Origin: Hawksworthiomyces lignivorus
Taxonomy: Eukaryota; Ascomycota; Sordariomycetes; Ophiostomatales; Ophiostomataceae
DNA length: 29,200 nt
NCBI GenBank assembly: GCA_002917075.1
Contig: NTMA01000141.1
Span: 48,423 to 77,622 of the forward strand
Direction: 5' to 3'
Shown here: piece after piece, positions 1 through 9,262 of the stretch
Layout of the letters: every line of letters starts with the position of its first letter
Position numbering within the stretch: position 1 is the first letter of the stretch
The notes under the pieces: model-generated
Told to the model about the DNA's origin: nothing
Databases searched by the model: none
The model's input: the letters and a program-made list of their open reading frames with translations, nothing else
Position numbers and translations under genes: made by a program

Positions 1-16
1 CCCCCCCCCCTGTGGG

Positions 17-69
17 CCAGGGTGTTACCAGGGTGTCGCCAGGGTGTTAGTGGCTGTTAGTGGCTGTCT
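17..69. repeat. Short tandem repeats at left edge
   Basis: Three 11-bp units of the type ccagggtgtta lie at 17-27, 28-38 and 39-49 (the middle one ends tcg). Two 10-bp units, gtggctgtta and gtggctgtct, follow at 50-69. They sit directly after the C10 run that opens the window. No coding function is visible. Confidence 0.7.
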
Positions 70-440
70 CCACTGCTAAAAGCAGCCATCTTTAACCGGC
101 AGTGGTTATTGGCTAGCAGCTAAGTAGCCCTGGATTTTCAGCACGGATTCAGTACGGATTCAGCTTCTGATTTGGCAGTGCCAGCGCAAAATGGTCCCCT
201 CTAGCCACAGGCTCACACCAAATAAGGCTTGTGGGCTCCTCTATTGTCTCACCGTCATTCTGAACGGGATCCGTATCATTGCAGTCTCCGACGCATGACG
301 AATGTCACCTGGATCTATTTCACTCTCGCTATTTGTTCGTCGATGCAGCAGTGCTGTCCTACTCTGCCTCTAAAGACCAGAAACGTGGCCACGCCCGGCT
401 TGTCAATGAAGACAGCAGCAAGCTCTGGCTGGCATATCGG

Positions 441-593
441 CTTGGGCGGAAGAGCAGTGCACCAGGCTGCAGCCATCGCTCGTGCCGGAGACTGGGGCGA
501 AAGAGCCATGCACTTATGCTGCTGCCATCGTCGTGCGAGAAATTAGGGCGGAAAAGCTATGCATTTATGCTGCCCTTGTTCTCATCCTCCCCA
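441..593 (+). repeat. 51-bp imperfect tandem repeat, three copies
   Basis: Three copies with an exact 51-bp period start at 441, 492 and 543. In one plus-strand frame each begins with codons for Leu-Gly-Arg-Lys-Ser, and the differences within those five codons are synonymous (CTT/CTG/TTA, CGG/CGA, AAG/AAA). Copies 2 and 3 also share a following aromatic/His-Ala-x-Met-Leu pattern. Divergence rises towards the ends of the units. The frame is open from about 279 to 650 but has no ATG start, so this may be a fragment of an old coding repeat rather than a gene. Confidence 0.6.
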
Positions 594-824
594 GTAGTTT
601 CAGTCCCTGTTTTAAGTGCTCCATTCAGTCGTGCCAGTCCCCGAAGATGAGTATGGTCAGAGCAAGGCGCAGGCTTTCGACTGGACATCTCTCTCCGAAG
701 AAATAGTCTAGTTCGTGGCTTTCTATGAGCTATGTATGTATGAATTCGACGACAAGATGACGCCAACCCAGAGAGAAAAAAAATCTAGCCGAACTCCGGT
801 TGCTTTCCCTTACCCCGTCTCCCC

Positions 825-1398
825 TCAGTAGTCCCGCCACAGCTCCTTGCGGTATCCCTCCGTCAGCCGCACGTCTTCGCCGTAGACCTCCTGCCACCCG
901 ACGAACCCGCGGTCCAGGACGTAGACGGCCTGCTTGGTTGATGCAGCGTCGTCGCCCGCAGCCGCAGCTGCCGCCGCCGCCGCCGCCGCCGTCGCTGTCT
1001 TCGCCTGCTGGTCGACCGTCCGCAGGTACCGCAGGGCCGCGCCAGGCCCGCGCTGCTGCGACAGCGCGCAGTGGAACACGACGGTGTCGGCGTCCTGGAG
1101 CTTGCGCACGAGCGTAGGGAGGGTGGCGTCGAGGCTGCCGGAGGGGAAGTGCAGCGAGCCCTTGATGTGGCCGCCGATGTGGTCTGATTTGGCGTCACCT
1201 CTGTGTCAGCCACCGATGGCAAGGAGGCGGTGAAATTGATATACGAGAGGAGGCTAAATGGGAAAGAGAGGGAAAGCATCACGTACCGTCGTCGCGCACA
1301 TCGACGATGGCGATCTTCTTGGTGCTAGCGGGCCCCGCGAGGATCAGCTCAGATAGTTGCGCCGCAGATATGCGCTTAAGAGAGGCGACGTTGACCAT
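825..1398 (-). CDS. Cdc25/rhodanese-like phosphatase (Ibp1/Ych1 type), 2 exons
   Basis: Exons are complement(1287..1398) and complement(825..1183), giving 156 aa. The 103-nt intron starts GTACGT, and the phase-1 join restores Asp-His-Ile-Gly-Gly-His, the start of a rhodanese strand. ATG at 1398 is the only in-frame ATG upstream of the domain. The single rhodanese domain carries His-Cys-Ala-Leu-Ser-Gln-Gln-Arg-Gly-Pro around C76 and R82, the Cx5R phosphatase loop of the small Cdc25-like/arsenate-reductase group (S. pombe Ibp1, yeast Ych1). Family knowledge suggests a small cytosolic or nuclear protein tyrosine phosphatase or arsenate reductase; which one cannot be read from sequence. An alanine run (about 11 Ala) interrupts the region after the active site, where other members are shorter. 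The next minus-strand gene lies 458 bp upstream. Confidence 0.9.
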
Positions 1399-1856
1399 GG
1401 CGGGCAACAAGGACGAGGAGACGCTGTGCTCTGCAGAATGAATGTTGCAAGGGACTTGCAGCGACGAAGGAGCGTGAGAACGATGTGAAGGTGCGGAAGT
1501 TTGGCGTGTGAAAACAGATACGGCCGCTGAAGAGGTTTCGCATAGTTTTAGGTGGGGCAAGGCGCCAGGCTGTCTTACACCAAAGCCGCAATTCGCTTGA
1601 CATTGCTCACGGCCTACCGATTCACCATGAAAAGCCAACTAATTCAGCGTGGAAAGCTTTTCTTTTTCTTCTATATTATAATACATGATTATGAAAATGC
1701 CTTTTGACCGGTGAGACTCTGCTGTTCTGTTGTACCCTCGTGTCACGTATGTCCATCATTATGTCAAATTGCTTCGTAACGCCTTCCTTTTGATTCTGGG
1801 AAGACGCCTCTCTATGCTCGCCGTCCTGTTAATCTACTCTGCTGCTCACGCTTCTG
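1399..1856. other. Intergenic, small phosphatase to PTEN-like gene
   Basis: This stretch is 458 bp between two minus-strand genes. It must hold the 3' end of the PTEN-like gene and the promoter and leader of the rhodanese gene. An AT-rich patch at about 1670-1695 is the only compositional feature; I see no clear TATA or other site. Confidence 0.5.
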
Positions 1857-3783
1857 CTATAGCGAGTGAGGCGTGGATGTGCTCGAAGACGCAGCTGCGG
1901 CGTCGCTGCCAGCAACCAGGTCCTCGCCTTCGGGCCCGCACGCCTTGACGCCGGCCAGCGCCACCTCGTCGTCGCCGCCGCCGTCTGCCGCCTGTCCCGC
2001 GGGAGAAGAGCCACTGGCGACCGGCACATCCTGGACGCTGCTGGCGCGGCTCGCAGCCTCGCTGGCGGGGTCTTGAATCCGCAGGCCCAGGTGCTTGCCG
2101 GCGTCGGGGTCCTCGTGGTTGTCGCCCTTCCAGTCGGCCGGGCGCATCTGCGGGATGGGGACGCCAGTGTCGGCGCCGGCTTCCGCGACAGCGGCCTTCT
2201 CTTCTGCCTCGTCAGTCTGCGCTGCCGCCGGCTCTTCCTCTTCCTCCTCGTCCTCGTCCGGGACGACCCGCCACACGACGGCGATGCGCTCGGCCGCGCG
2301 GCTGCCCTTTTGGCTGCTGCCCTTGATGCCGTCGAGCTGGTCCCAATCGACGACGAAGACGCCGGCGCGGTCGGCCCGCCCCCCCTGCTCGGGCCCGCGG
2401 CCCTCAAAGAAGACGTTGAACCACGCGTGCGCCACCGACGTCACCATGGCCAGCCCGCCCAGCACGCCCGCCGCCGCCGCCCGGTTGCGCCGCTCCAGCA
2501 CAATGTTGACGTCGCTGCCAGGCACGCGGATCGGCGCCGCGGGGCGGAACACCACCGCCTGCCCGCCCGGCTCGTCGCGCGACGCATACGCAAAGGGCGG
2601 TGTCGCCGGCGTCTGATTGGATGTCTGTGCCTGCGCCTGCGCCTGCGCCTGCGCCTGCGCTGCCAGCGCCGGCGACGACGCGCTCTTGCCAGGGAGCACG
2701 CGAAGGCTGGGACGCCGCAGCGTGCCGGCGGAGCCGTTCTCGTTCTTTTCCGAGCCCGTGCCGTTGACGCTGCCGCCGGCGTCGGCGTCGGCGTCGAGCT
2801 TGGCTGTCGCTTCCGCTTCCCCCTCCGCGGCGCCTGCGGCTACCTGACCGACACTACTGCTACTATTGCTGCTGCCGCCGCCGCTCGCCATGTCGCTGAC
2901 CATGTCCCACAGCCCCGCGCTGCCCGGCGCGTCGCCCTCCACCACGATGCGCTCGTCGCGCCGGAACGTGTGGCACACCGCGATGCGCTTGCCCTCGTCC
3001 ACGTAGCCCTCCACGGCCAGCTTGACGCCCGCCCGCAGCCCCCACACCCGCACCTCCACAACCTCCACCGCCCGCTCTACGTACGGCACCCCGCGCCGCC
3101 CGCCATGCCGCGCCCACCGGTCCACGTACCCCACCCACCGCAGCTGCGACGGGATCGTCACGCCGCCGCCGAACCGCGGCCGCATCCGCCGCTCTGTAAA
3201 CCGATCCAGCGCCGCCTGCATCGTCCACCCGCACTCCGCGATCAGGTAGCTGCACGCCATCGTCCCCGACCGCCCCTTGCCCGCCTTGCAGTGCACGACC
3301 ACCACGCGCCCGTTGCCGCCGCCGCTGCCGCTCTCCCCGGGCTTCTCGCTGCTTCCGCTGCCGCTGCTGCCCTTCTCGGCACCGTCCAGCCACTGCCGCA
3401 TGCTCGCCAGGATCAGCGGCACCAGCCGGAACGGCGGCGGGTGGTGGTCCGGCCACGGGTAGTGCCGGATGCGGTTGTACACGGCCTCATCGGGGTACCC
3501 CGTGCCCTCGGCGCGGAACTCCCAGATCGCCCAGTTGGCCCCGTGCCGCGCATCCAGAAACGCCACCAGCTGGTCCAGCGGGTTGCGGTATGCGCGCTGC
3601 GGGTACGTATTTGACGGGCCGGATCTGGTACGCAAATGTAAGCAAGAATTCTGGCCGCAACTGCGGATTGAGACTCCAGACCTACGTAGCAATTATATTA
3701 GAAGTCACATAGCACAGATCAAGTCCAGTCTCGGCATGTTTTATTCTCGGTCCGGCGACGATTTGGCGCAAGAGGGAAGCCAT
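1857..3783 (-). CDS. TEP1: PTEN/TEP1-family phosphoinositide 3-phosphatase, 2 exons
   Basis: Exons are complement(3686..3783) and complement(1857..3624), giving 621 aa. The 61-nt intron (GTAGGT...CAG) joins Cys-Tyr-Val-Thr-Ser-Asn-Ile-Ile-Ala-Thr to Ser-Gly-Pro-Ser, matching the conserved PTEN N-terminus; ATG at 3783 starts MASLLRQIVAGPR. The catalytic loop His-Cys-Lys-Ala-Gly-Lys-Gly-Arg-Ser-Gly has C145 and R151, and both loop lysines typical of PIP3 phosphatases are kept. The Trp-Pro-Asp-His WPD-like loop has Asp at about 92. A C2-like region follows (about 180-275), is interrupted by Ser/Ala/Gly/Gln-rich sequence (about 285-373), and resumes with the stretch containing VFVVDWDQLDGIKG. The expected role is PIP3 dephosphorylation at membranes, opposing PI3-kinase signalling. 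The C-terminal ~120 residues are acidic and low in complexity. Confidence 0.93.
2628..2660. repeat. Hexanucleotide repeat coding Gln-Ala in the PTEN-like gene
   Basis: Consecutive cctgcg units on the plus strand encode alternating Ala-Gln (about five pairs) on the minus strand, inside the low-complexity insertion of the PTEN-like protein. The perfect unit repetition suggests replication slippage and probable length variation between strains. Confidence 0.8.
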
Positions 3784-4943
3784 TGCGAAGGTGGCGAGAA
3801 AGCCAGAGAGCGGCTGGAAAGGCGAGCGAGGAATATGAGGACCCGACCAGCAGAGATTTTGACTTCTGAGCTTCTGGGAACTGGGATATTAAATAGGAGA
3901 AAAACAAAGAAAGAAAAATGAAAGAGAAGAAGGCAAAGAAAGGCGCAAGACGGCTGTGTCATGAGAAGCTGTTGGTGTTTCACTGGCACACAAAGACAAG
4001 GAGCGAATCGCAGAGCAGAGACAACTGCGCCTAGACCGAGCAAGAACGCCAAACGACGTCATCTGCTTAGCGCGGTCTCTGGGCAGCAAAGCCGCCTGAG
4101 CAGCTGCTGGGGCGCGGGGCAGCCTTGAAGCTAGAAGGGCTGGCTGCCTGTGCAGTCGTTTTAGTGGCTGGAATGCTATAGCAAAAATTATACAGCCTCC
4201 ATTTGCAGTTCACCTAACCTACAACTGGAGAAAGCCTCACGTCGCAGGATTGGCAACAGGTGACAAAATACAGTTGATGACGGGGAAACTAGCAGAGAAG
4301 AGAGGGAACAAAAAAAAAAAAAAACAGTTGCACAGCAGTTTGAAGGACCACCAGCCAGATGATCTTCTGCCACCAAAACTCCCCGAAAACAGCATATTGT
4401 TATAGTAACCCATGGGAGGACAGCATAATGAGAACAGGCAGCAGCAGCAGCAGCAGCATTAATACTAAACAATACCAGCAAGTACAATAAACACATCCCG
4501 GTCAGCTATGTGCTCCGCGGACGGACAGTGAGGCGAATCACTATGCTCGGTCCTGATCAGCCCATCCGTCTTTCTCCGTCTAACCACTGCCAAACCATTC
4601 CTAACGCACATTTGTCGTTCCTGATCCTCCCACCTATTCGTCTCTCGTACAGATCTCTCCCCCGCCTGCGCATTATCAGAAAAAAATTCGCGTCGTTCAA
4701 TTTTGATCATGCCGTGACGTCTCGTGTGAGCCTCGCAAGATGAAGCCCATGAAAAACAAGTCTTTGGCAGAATGCATCAAATGCCAATATAGGCACATAG
4801 TCGGCCTATTTCATTCGCCATGGGAGTGGACACCAGCAGAGGCTATTGTGTTCGGCGAGCACGCGCCTCGCCTGTCGAAGCATCTTCTGCTGGCAAATGG
4901 CGTGTATCCCGCTCCTTCGTTGTTGACTTTTTCGGGACAGCCT
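3784..4943. other. Intergenic, PTEN-like gene promoter and Pom33 3' flank
   Basis: This is 1.16 kb between two minus-strand genes, without a credible ORF. It contains an A run (about 4310-4324), a short cag microsatellite (about 4438-4457) and purine-rich sequence from 3770 to 3960, probably the leader or promoter of the PTEN-like gene. No clear TATA box was found. Confidence 0.5.
4438..4457. repeat. (CAG)n microsatellite
   Basis: About six gca/cag trinucleotide units lie in non-coding DNA between the PTEN-like and Pom33-like genes. Confidence 0.75.
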
Positions 4944-6110
4944 TTACTGCGACTTCCGCGGCGCCTGGGCACCGGCACCGAGGTACCTCTGCAGGTCGGT
5001 GGCGGCGTAGGCCTGGCGCACGCCGTTCTTGACCGTCTCCCAGACCTGGCGGACGGTGGGGTTCATGCCCTGGGCGCCGGTCAGGTTGTCGATGCGGGCC
5101 TCGATCTGGGCAAAGGTGTCCTGGACGTGGGTGCTCTGGGAGAAGCGGGCGCGCAGGAAGGCGGTGTAGACGGCGATCAGGATCCACGAGCCGCGCGAGA
5201 AGGTGATGGCGGACAGGAACAGGCGCAGCCAGAGCACGATCTCGAGGAAGGCTACGATGGACATGGACGAGTCGTAGTACTGCTTGACGAACTTGCCGAT
5301 GGAGTCGGCGACGGGGTGGGTGGCGTACTGCGGCTTGGAGGAGCCAGCGGCGGGCGCCAGCTGCTGGGGGGGCACCAGCGTGGGGATCAGGTTTGTGCGG
5401 GTGTAGGTGGCCACGTGGAAGATTGAGTAGATGGTGTAGGGGAGCAGGGCCAGGATGTACTGGCGAGAGTAGAGCCAGACGATGGCGATGACTGGTGAGA
5501 GATTAGCACGGAGCTGGAAGCAGCACGAAGAGGGAGGACGTCTCATGACGCATGGGCAGGCAGACGTACGCAGATACTGCACATTCTCATCGTTCAGCAG
5601 GCCGATCACGCCAGCGGCGCCAGCAGGTATGCGGCCACCCTTGGCCTTGGCGCGGAAGGTCTTGTAGACGACGATGCCGTAGGTTGCGGCGGCGGCAACA
5701 AAGGCGAGGCGGTAGGAGAAGCGGGCGAAAAAGGAATAGTAGTTGAAGCGGATCCAAGACAGAGAGTACCGCAGGGTGCAGAGAATGAGGGTGAGGTGTC
5801 TTGAGAATGTCAGCAAAAGAAATTATCCCACTGTCGCCTTATCCTGCATCGCGAAGATTGGCATGTGTGACGATAAAGTTGCGATAAAGAGCTTCATGCT
5901 AGATAGCGGTGTACATACCCAACAAACCAACCAACTAAACAAGAAGAGAAGCATTAGCCAGGTACTGAGACATTAGACACACTCGAAAATACTCGAGGCT
6001 CTTGTTGGTATGTGGGAGCGAGAGGGAGATCTGTTCTTACATTGCAGAGTCTTCGCAAGAGTGAGCAGGCGCTCGGTGAGCGGCAAACTCGCAGCGGGCG
6101 GAGGAGCCAT
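4944..6110 (-). CDS. POM33: Pom33/TMEM33-family nuclear-pore and ER membrane protein, 4 exons with microexon
   Basis: Exons are complement(6041..6110), complement(5919..5934), complement(5570..5799) and complement(4944..5491), giving 287 aa. Introns are 106, 119 and 78 nt with GTAAGA, GTATGT and GTACGT donors; phases are 1, 2 and 1 and the total length divides by three. The joined N-terminus reads Met-Ala-Pro-Pro-Pro...Leu-Gln-Phe-Gly-Trp-Phe-Val-Gly-His-Leu-Thr, as expected for fungal Pom33/Tts1/TMEM33 proteins. Hydrophobic segments occur at about 24-46, 55-75, 105-130 and 165-200, followed by a charged, probably amphipathic C-terminus. The family shapes ER membranes and helps distribute nuclear pores. 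The second exon is only 16 nt; a model without it breaks the frame and loses Phe-Gly-Trp-Phe-Val. The family assignment is strong; localisation is inferred from the family. Confidence 0.93.
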
Positions 6111-8274
6111 TTTGTGAGAGCAGCGAGAATCGGAGAAGAGCGAAGAAGAAAAGCAAGCAAAGACGACAAGCAAGCAAGGTCGAGAAACGAGAAAGGACGC
6201 TGGAAAATGCAAAGATGCGTTTCGAGAATGCCTTGTCTGTGTTGCTACCAGAAATAATTTCGGATGCTGTGTAATAATTGTGTGGTGGTGGTGAAATTCT
6301 GCGAGGGGATTTGCGGAATAAGAACGTGGCCTTGCTAGAGGAGGAAGAGGAGGAGAAAGTGGTGGAGTAGAGGAGGAGCGAGGGAGAGAAGCTGAAAAGG
6401 AAGGTCCTAGAAAAAAAAAGCAGGGCAACTGCGGAGCAAAAAAAACAGCAGTAGTGACCCAGGCGGCTCACTCACAAAAAAAAAAAAAAATAGGAAAATT
6501 AAGAAAATATAGGCACCGAGATAGCGAGACCAAAGGAGGGGAAAGGAAGAGGACAGAAAGAGGACAGACAGTCGCCTGGCCAAGAAAAGAAAAGGTAACC
6601 TGGCTGAGTCTGGCTTGCTGGCTCGATGGCTCTCTGGGTGGGATGGCTGGATGGCTTGGATGCTAACTGGCGCTGGCTGGCAGGCCGCCTACGATACTAC
6701 GACATACAGCAAAGGGAAAAAACAAGAGACACACAAAAGCTTGCTCCACAAAAACTAGCTTGCTAGCTGGGCTCGCTGGGCCTACAAAGTACGAGTAATA
6801 CATTGGCCTGTGCGTCATTGTCGTCACCAGGCGCCACTCAGCACCATCCAGCGGCAAGCTTCTGGTCCTAGCGGCAAGCAAGCCACCAAGCCAGCAGCAA
6901 CCCACCCCCCACATCTGATCATTAGCTGCTGGAGAATGAGAAGAACGATACTGCAGAATGCACTGAGGCACTTAAGCAAGACAAAGCTAAAGAAAAAGGA
7001 GAGGAAAAAGAAAAGGCCAGGAGAAAGAAGAAGAAAAAAAAGAAGGGCAGAAAACTTAGAGCAAAAGAAAAGATGACGAAGGGTCGCAGAAGGGAGCGGA
7101 ATTGGAGCGATGATTGGCTCTAATTGAAAGTTTCTTGGAAAGGATGAGCATAGAAAGCGGAAAGGCACGTCACATCCTAAAAAAGCACAGAGCTATTCAG
7201 TTCTGCGGCACAAACCACAAACGTTTAATTTCAAGAGAGCTCAATTGCACTTATATGTGCATCGCTTATTCACGCATGTGCATGGAGGGGAAATGGCCAG
7301 CCGGGAAAACATTTGAGACATCTCTGAAAGAGCCGTTGTAGGTCATCGAAGATAGCTCAAGAAAAGCAAGACACACACAATTTGCTACAAGACAAGGCAA
7401 GACTCCGCCCATGTGCGTCAACGTCATCTTGTCATCGAAAGGGTTGCTTAACCTGCTGCCTGACAACCTGGCCGTCGCATCTAGCGTCGTCCATCCGCCA
7501 TTGTCTCTGAACAGGCCATATCAGTAATTTCAGTGTTCCGATTCGCTATTCAATTGATCTCGGGCGTCTCTGCGTTCAGCAGCGGAGCAGAGACGAGAGC
7601 TGTTGGCCAGAGCGGAGCTGCATGTATCAAGACCTAGAGACTGGCAGCAGCGGCCGTTCTAGCCAACCGTGCTTGGTCAATTGGAGAACCGTTTCCTGCA
7701 AAGGGAGATATCCAGTAGCGACGTAGCCGGACGACGTCGAATCGATTGACTGTTTGTATGTCTGTATTTCTGCAGCAATCAATCCAATACCGCCAACCGG
7801 GTTTTTGTCAGCCCACAAAGCCAAAAACCATGCCACGGAGGTCGCAGCAGACGAGATGCCCCCTTCGTGCCTCCGTCTTCATTAAGGTGATCAACTGATC
7901 CTGCGACCCGTTTCAACGCAGTTTCTTGCATCTATAGGTCTAGAGGCCTATATGATAACGGCTCGTACCGCATAAGCAGCAGGAGACTTTGCTATTTCGG
8001 GCGCATCTTTAACCGTAGGAATCGGATTTCCCCACACCCGCGCAAGAGAGCTTGCAATTGCGACAGCGCAACCCCATTGGCATGGCCCAACACGTCCCTG
8101 GCAGCTCACAACCCAAATCTTCCGATGCACCGTTTTGATCTATGTTCCTGTCCGTCCCTCCTGCAGTTTATAAATGCTCATCCCCTCCCCCCTCCCTCCT
8201 TCTTCTCTCTCTTGAGCTCTGAGTCGAGCCAGCTCGAGACAAGCACGCCCCCCAAGCCAGCACACGCACCCACA
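6111..8274. other. 2.2-kb divergent intergenic region, purine-rich
   Basis: This separates the Pom33-like gene (minus) from the DUF1857 gene (plus), so it holds both promoters. The part from 6330 to 7090 is strongly purine-biased, with many short A runs (an A run at about 6476-6490). A ggctgg-rich patch lies at 6600-6690. A perfect 9-bp inverted repeat with a 13-nt loop is at 7565-7595. Lysine/arginine-rich open frames here are products of the purine bias. I recognise no gene or RNA. Confidence 0.5.
8169..8175 (+). promoter_or_regulatory. TATA box candidate for the DUF1857 gene
   Basis: Tataaat lies 106 bp upstream of the ATG at 8275 and is followed by a CT-rich stretch (8178-8220), a common arrangement at fungal transcription starts. 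Confidence 0.5.
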
Positions 8275-8937
8275 ATGACGACCATCTACCACGCCCACAC
8301 CGCGCCGGCCAACCCGCCGGGCGCCCAGCCGGTGCTCACAGAGGAGCAGATCTTCAAGGGCCTGCAGCGCAAGATCCGCCGGCCGTGGGAGTTCGTGCCG
8401 GCCGTGGCCACGGCCGAGATCATCAAGGACGAGGGCACCGTCGTGCGCCGCAAGATGATCTTCAAGGGGCCTAACCCCACGTCCGTCGTGCCGACCGAGG
8501 GCGTGCCGCACTCCTTCACCGAGGTCTGCACCGAGCACCCGCCCTCCCGCGTCGACTTTGACAACGTCGACTCCGGCGCCTCCGTACTCAACATCATCAG
8601 CGTCGGGCCCAGCGGCGACCCGGCCGACCTCTACCTGACCTACGTCTTCGCCTGGCCGCACCCGGAGCTCACCCCGGGGAGCCCCGAGTACCTGGCTGCA
8701 GAAGCTGGCCACAAAAAGGTAAAAAAATTGCGCTGCGCGCGAGCGTCGTCCTGCGGCATTCCCCCACCCCCCCGCTCCGGTAGCTCCTAGCCTGCCTTAT
8801 CCCCGTATATCCGCTCCACCCTATCTTCCGAGGCCAGAATCCACTCACCTGTTTACTATTGGCAGATCGGCGAGCTCGCAGTGAACTCGAGCATTGTGGC
8901 TACGCGCAAGTTTGTTGTCGAGGGCGTGATCCAATAG
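8275..8937 (+). CDS. AtaL-like/DUF1857 family protein (START-like fold), 2 exons
   Basis: Exons are 8275..8718 and 8866..8937, giving 171 aa. The intron is 147 nt (GTAAAA...GGCAG), phase 0. Translation from ATG 8275 begins MTTIYHAHTAPANPPG, and the second exon adds Ile-Gly-Glu-Leu-Ala-Val...Glu-Gly-Val-Ile-Gln. The pattern (N-terminal His/Thr stretch; Leu-Thr-x-Glu-Gln-Ile-x-x-Gly-Leu; Phe-Val-Pro; Tyr-Leu-Thr-Tyr-Val-Phe near 120) fits the fungal DUF1857 family, named AtaL-like after a protein of the acetylaranotin cluster and related to SRPBCC ligand-binding folds. No biochemical role is established that I can cite. It converges on the MFS gene (325 bp between stops), which favours, but does not prove, a link to transport or detoxification of a small molecule. 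Without splicing, the ORF reads on into an unrelated tail and loses the conserved C-terminus. Confidence 0.85.
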
Positions 8938-9262
8938 TGCTGCTGTCGGCCGCTGCTATCATATCGTGCGCACTCTGGACGCTAGGCCTAGCAAAGTGTT
9001 TGTTTAGAGAAGGGAAAAAAAGATTGCATGCAGCATACCTGTCTATATTAAAACAATCACATACAAATATGATGAAATATCTCAAGTTGAAACTCCCGAC
9101 AAAGGAAAACAGGTAAACCCGAACGAATGGAAAGTGGCGATAAATCTCTGGTGTGTCTATGTGCCCTGCCATCTCAAGATATTTTTTCTAGGCTCTGAAG
9201 CTTCCACTTCTCTCCTCAAACCAAAAAATAAAAATAAAAAATAAAAAATCCCAGTGCGGTGC
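8938..9262. terminator. Convergent 3' region, DUF1857 and MFS
   Basis: This is 325 bp between two facing stop codons. An A-rich stretch at 9222-9248 contains several overlapping aataaa motifs on the plus strand, a plausible poly(A) region for the DUF1857 transcript. No gene is present. Confidence 0.4.

Larger units (their letters stand above)
1..824. other. Gene-free left end
   Basis: No convincing protein gene is present. The open frames here are short, mostly lack an ATG start and match no family I recognise. The stretch holds the repeats at 17-69, a 51-bp triplicated block at 441-593, and the probable 3' flank of the minus-strand phosphatase gene that ends at 825. A degraded gene or repeat relic is possible. 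Confidence 0.5.

Noticed and set aside
1866..3614. 582-codon plus-strand open frame
   Set aside because: It lies antisense to the PTEN-like gene and consists of Arg/Ala/His-rich sequence created by GC-rich codons; it has no domain.
4740..5426. 228-codon plus-strand frame
   Set aside because: It overlaps the Pom33-like gene on the other strand, and the Gly/Asp/Val-rich content is typical of an antisense shadow.
6810..7076. Lys/Arg-rich small ORF resembling a basic nuclear protein
   Set aside because: It arises from purine-rich low-complexity DNA and has no conserved pattern.
8140..8712. 190-codon minus-strand frame
   Set aside because: It is antisense to the DUF1857 gene, with no motif.
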